Virus record (IMG/VR): IMGVR_UViG_3300021093_000455
Span: 1 to 20,386 of that record
Reading direction: 5' to 3' (one strand)
Source: a virus
Length of the DNA stretch: 20,386 nt
The translations under genes were made by a program, and so were the position numbers. Positions 18,566-20,386 of the stretch are shown piece by piece; within the stretch, counting starts at the first letter, position 1, and each line of letters opens with the position of its first letter. The notes beneath the pieces are model-generated. The model saw only the letters and a program-made list of their open reading frames with translations, ran no database searches and had not been told where the DNA came from.

Positions 18566-19459
18566 TCAAGGTGTTGTGTATCGAATGTAAATTCCGCCAG
18601 ATCCGCCAGAACGGTAATTGTTTCCTGCACCTCCACCACCAGATCCTGCAACTGAAGCATTTCCATTAGGATCTGTTCCACCATCTGCCTGTCCACCTTT
18701 ACCACCTCCGCCCCAGCCACCGGGCCCGCCAGGGCCGCCGAGGTTGTTTCTAACATTTCCACCTCCTCCACCTCCGGAGAAGTGTCCATAAGTTCCACTA
18801 GGACCAGGAGCACCAAAACCTGCCGGAGCCCATACCGAGGATCTATCAGATCCATTTCCACCATTTCCACCACCATTTCCAGGAGACCCAGAGTTACCGG
18901 AACCACCACCACCACCGCTTCTTGCTGGGTTTGGTGGGAAGTAAATTGGTGAACCTGATCCACCAGGTTGTCCTTGTGGACCACCACTTCCACCACCACC
19001 AGGTGGTCCAGACCAACCAACACCTCCACCACCACCAGAAGCATTGGCAGGATTTCCTGGAACAGTTCCATCACCACCACCGCCTCCACCATAAGCGGTG
19101 ATAGGATTTGGTCCACCATCATCATATATACTAGTGCCACCGGTGTTTCCTCTGGGATTACTACCACTCCCACCAGTGCCGACAGTCATTATCAATATTC
19201 GACCAGGAGAAACTGGTGTGGCAGGAGAGTAAACATTTCCACCTGCTCCACCGCCACCACCACTTCCACCACCACCACCACCAACTACTAAAACATCTAG
19301 AGATGTAACTGAAGAAAGGCCAGGAATTTTTAGAGAATCTGTTGTGGCAAAGTAATGGAATGTATACCCACCCACTTCGGAAACAGTTCCTCCTGTAATC
19401 TCCGCTGATCCAGAAAATAAGATTCCAAGATTGTCTGTAATATAAGTTAGAAAAGGCAT
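18566..19459 (-). CDS. Gly-rich tail-fibre adhesin-like protein (297 aa)
   Basis: A 297-aa protein. The first 60 residues (MPFLTYITDNLGILFSGSAE, then YTFHYFATTDSLKI) form a small beta domain. From LDVLVVGGGGGGSGGGGGAG onward it is almost continuous Gly-rich sequence with runs such as YGGGGGGDG, SGGGGGVGWSGPPGGGG and SPGNGGGNGGNG, ending SGGIYIRYTTP. Such sequence folds as packed polyglycine-II helices in T-even gp38 and Gly-rich fibre tips, which determine receptor choice. Hypervariable residues between Gly runs are the likely receptor contacts. Many Pro-Gly pairs occur. ATG 19459 lies 3 nt after the larger fibre gene. Confidence 0.84.
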   Translation of the reverse strand: MPFLTYITDNLGILFSGSAEITGGTVSEVGGYTFHYFATTDSLKIPGLSSVTSLDVLVVGGGGGGSGGGGGAGGNVYSPATPVSPGRILIMTVGTGGSGSNPRGNTGGTSIYDDGGPNPITAYGGGGGGDGTVPGNPANASGGGGGVGWSGPPGGGGSGGPQGQPGGSGSPIYFPPNPARSGGGGGSGNSGSPGNGGGNGGNGSDRSSVWAPAGFGAPGPSGTYGHFSGGGGGGNVRNNLGGPGGPGGWGGGGKGGQADGGTDPNGNASVAGSGGGGAGNNYRSGGSGGIYIRYTTP

Positions 19460-19462
19460 AGA

Positions 19463-20386
19463 TTATACTCCATAATCTCCGTTCATGTTTCCAATAACCA
19501 TGTAGCTTGCGATAGCACCATCGCCAACAGTATCTATACCAACAAAGTTAAAGATATCTATCTTGTTTGCCGTTCCCGTGGGTGCTGCTGATCCTTGCCA
19601 ATGAATTGTTTTTCCTGTTCCATTATAAGAAACGGCATTCACAATTCTTGCCGTAGCTTTTTGTCTAATCACAACCGAATGTGTTAGAACATGATTGGGA
19701 AGATTAGTTGGAATGTTTGTGATAGCAAGTGTTACATTACCACTAAGAGTATGATCCGCATAAGCAACGTTTCCATTACCAGCAGCGAAATCTAGTGTAG
19801 CAGTTTCACCTGAAGTCCACTTAGTTGATTTCTGTGCCATCGAAGCAGTGGCAGTGGCAACAAAAGTAGAAATACCCGATGCTTCAACACCACCAGTAAC
19901 AGTAACACCAGCACCAGTAGTTGCTAGTTTTTGAGAAGCATCATAATAAAGACTTACAGAACCATTTGGCGTAAAGATGCCCATGGGTTCTCCGCCACTA
20001 CTATGTCTTATTTCAATGGGACTTCCAGTAGCGGTATCAATAATAAATGAACCAGATGTATTTTTATTTCTAATTAGTGAATTGTTTGTAGATGATAGAT
20101 GAGTAATTACAAGATCACCACCACTCAATGCTCCTAATTGAATTTCATCATCATCACCTAATTTTATATCATTTTGGAATGTGGCAACACCAACAACATC
20201 TAGTCCACCACCAGTGATTCTTAAACCTGCTCTTGCAGTGGCAATACCAATTGAATCTTGGTTGGTAACGTTCTCATAAGTAAGGTCGCCAAGAACCGTT
20301 ACGTTTCCACTGAAGTTAGCGGAAGAACCAGATAGAACTCCACCAACCGTAGCAGCACCAGAAACGTTAACACTGGTTGCACCAAT
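19463..20386 (-). CDS. Tail-fibre protein, C-terminal part
   Basis: This frame is open from the window edge to the stop at 19463, giving 307 codons with the N-terminus missing. The sequence is repetitive and beta-rich: GATSVNVSGAATVGGVLSGS, SGNVTVLGDLTYENVTNQDS, IGIATARAGLRITGGGLDVV and later ITHLSSTNNSLIRN. The C-terminal 120 residues (WTSGETATLDFAAGNGNVAY onward) form a compact domain ending NMNGDYGV. This is the usual build of long cyanophage fibres made of triple-stranded beta repeats. A TTG at 20128 is only an internal codon. It probably forms a trimeric fibre with the Gly-rich protein at its tip. Confidence 0.82.
   Translation of the reverse strand: MGATSVNVSGAATVGGVLSGSSANFSGNVTVLGDLTYENVTNQDSIGIATARAGLRITGGGLDVVGVATFQNDIKLGDDDEIQLGALSGGDLVITHLSSTNNSLIRNKNTSGSFIIDTATGSPIEIRHSSGGEPMGIFTPNGSVSLYYDASQKLATTGAGVTVTGGVEASGISTFVATATASMAQKSTKWTSGETATLDFAAGNGNVAYADHTLSGNVTLAITNIPTNLPNHVLTHSVVIRQKATARIVNAVSYNGTGKTIHWQGSAAPTGTANKIDIFNFVGIDTVGDGAIASYMVIGNMNGDYGV

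Noticed and set aside
18541-19173. 210-codon minus frame overlapping the Gly-rich gene, rich in Val, Glu and Leu
   Set aside because: It arises from reading the GGN-rich repeat in another frame; composition is unnatural and the true frame has a start next to the fibre gene and a normal N-terminal domain.
18600-19280. Repetitive block considered as a CRISPR array
   Set aside because: Repeats are short, irregular and in codon register with Gly codons; there are no fixed-length repeats with unique spacers.
18968-19291. Thr-rich plus-strand frame
   Set aside because: Antisense of the GGN repeats (ACC/ACT codons); no start signal and no family resemblance.
1-20386. tRNA genes or photosynthesis genes (psbA, hli), often seen in cyanophages
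   Set aside because: No cloverleaf or characteristic protein motif was found by eye in this window.

Overview
This window looks like part of the genome of a T4-like cyanophage (marine Synechococcus/Prochlorococcus myovirus). T4 structural and replication proteins (gp4, gp26, gp32, gp33, gp48, gp53, gp59) sit beside genes typical of cyanomyoviruses: phoH, thyX, a DUF1825-like protein, a DUF4278-like YRG protein, a DUF6433-like protein and many 2-oxoglutarate/Fe(II) oxygenases. The DNA is AT-rich, genes overlap by 1-20 nt, and no rRNA or tRNA gene was seen. All family assignments come from reading translated sequence; no database search was run.

Layout. (1) 1-4837 is a late virion-assembly block in two divergent arms. 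The minus arm holds a gp54-like tube initiator, gp26, a gp51-like protein and a partial tape-measure-like protein. The plus arm holds gp4, an unknown protein, gp48 and gp53. Between them, 2318-2357 carries two copies of the CTAAATA late-promoter motif as a perfect inverted repeat. (2) 4817-9256 (minus) is the replication/recombination and late-transcription block: phoH, a PD-(D/E)XK nuclease, gp33, gp59, a DUF1825-like gene, gp32 and a Mom-like DNA-modification gene. Neighbours overlap by TAATG, ATGA or GTGA junctions, and gp32 has its own strong sigma70-type promoter. (3) 9281-10787 (minus) holds thyX, a small coiled-coil gene and an HNH homing endonuclease wedged between two small conserved genes. 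(4) 10818-12245 (minus) is a cluster of tiny genes of 28-66 codons, several stop/start-overlapping, with host-like promoters upstream and intrinsic terminators. (5) 12286-13926 (minus) holds a 119-aa unknown, a DUF6433-like protein, a small membrane protein, a doubtful basic ORF and a glutaredoxin. (6) 13948-18179 (minus) carries six genes with 2OG-Fe(II) oxygenase features, interrupted by one unknown 168-aa gene and by a perfect-consensus sigma70 promoter. (7) 18186-20386 (minus) holds tail-fibre genes: a small fibre-associated protein, a Gly-rich adhesin and the C-terminal part of a larger fibre.

How it fits together. Host-like promoters (TTGACA/TATAAT type) precede early or middle genes, and CTAAATA/NATAAATA motifs precede several structural genes. 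The gp33 encoded here is the expected co-activator for the latter class. The two most interesting parts are the oxygenase array, whose upstream half appears continuous with the fibre genes and might modify fibre protein or cell-surface material, and the Mom-like gene directly after gp32, which suggests an adenine hypermodification protecting phage DNA. A five-copy ATCC repeat at 9-10 nt spacing in the gp32 leader resembles a single-strand-binding-protein autoregulatory operator.
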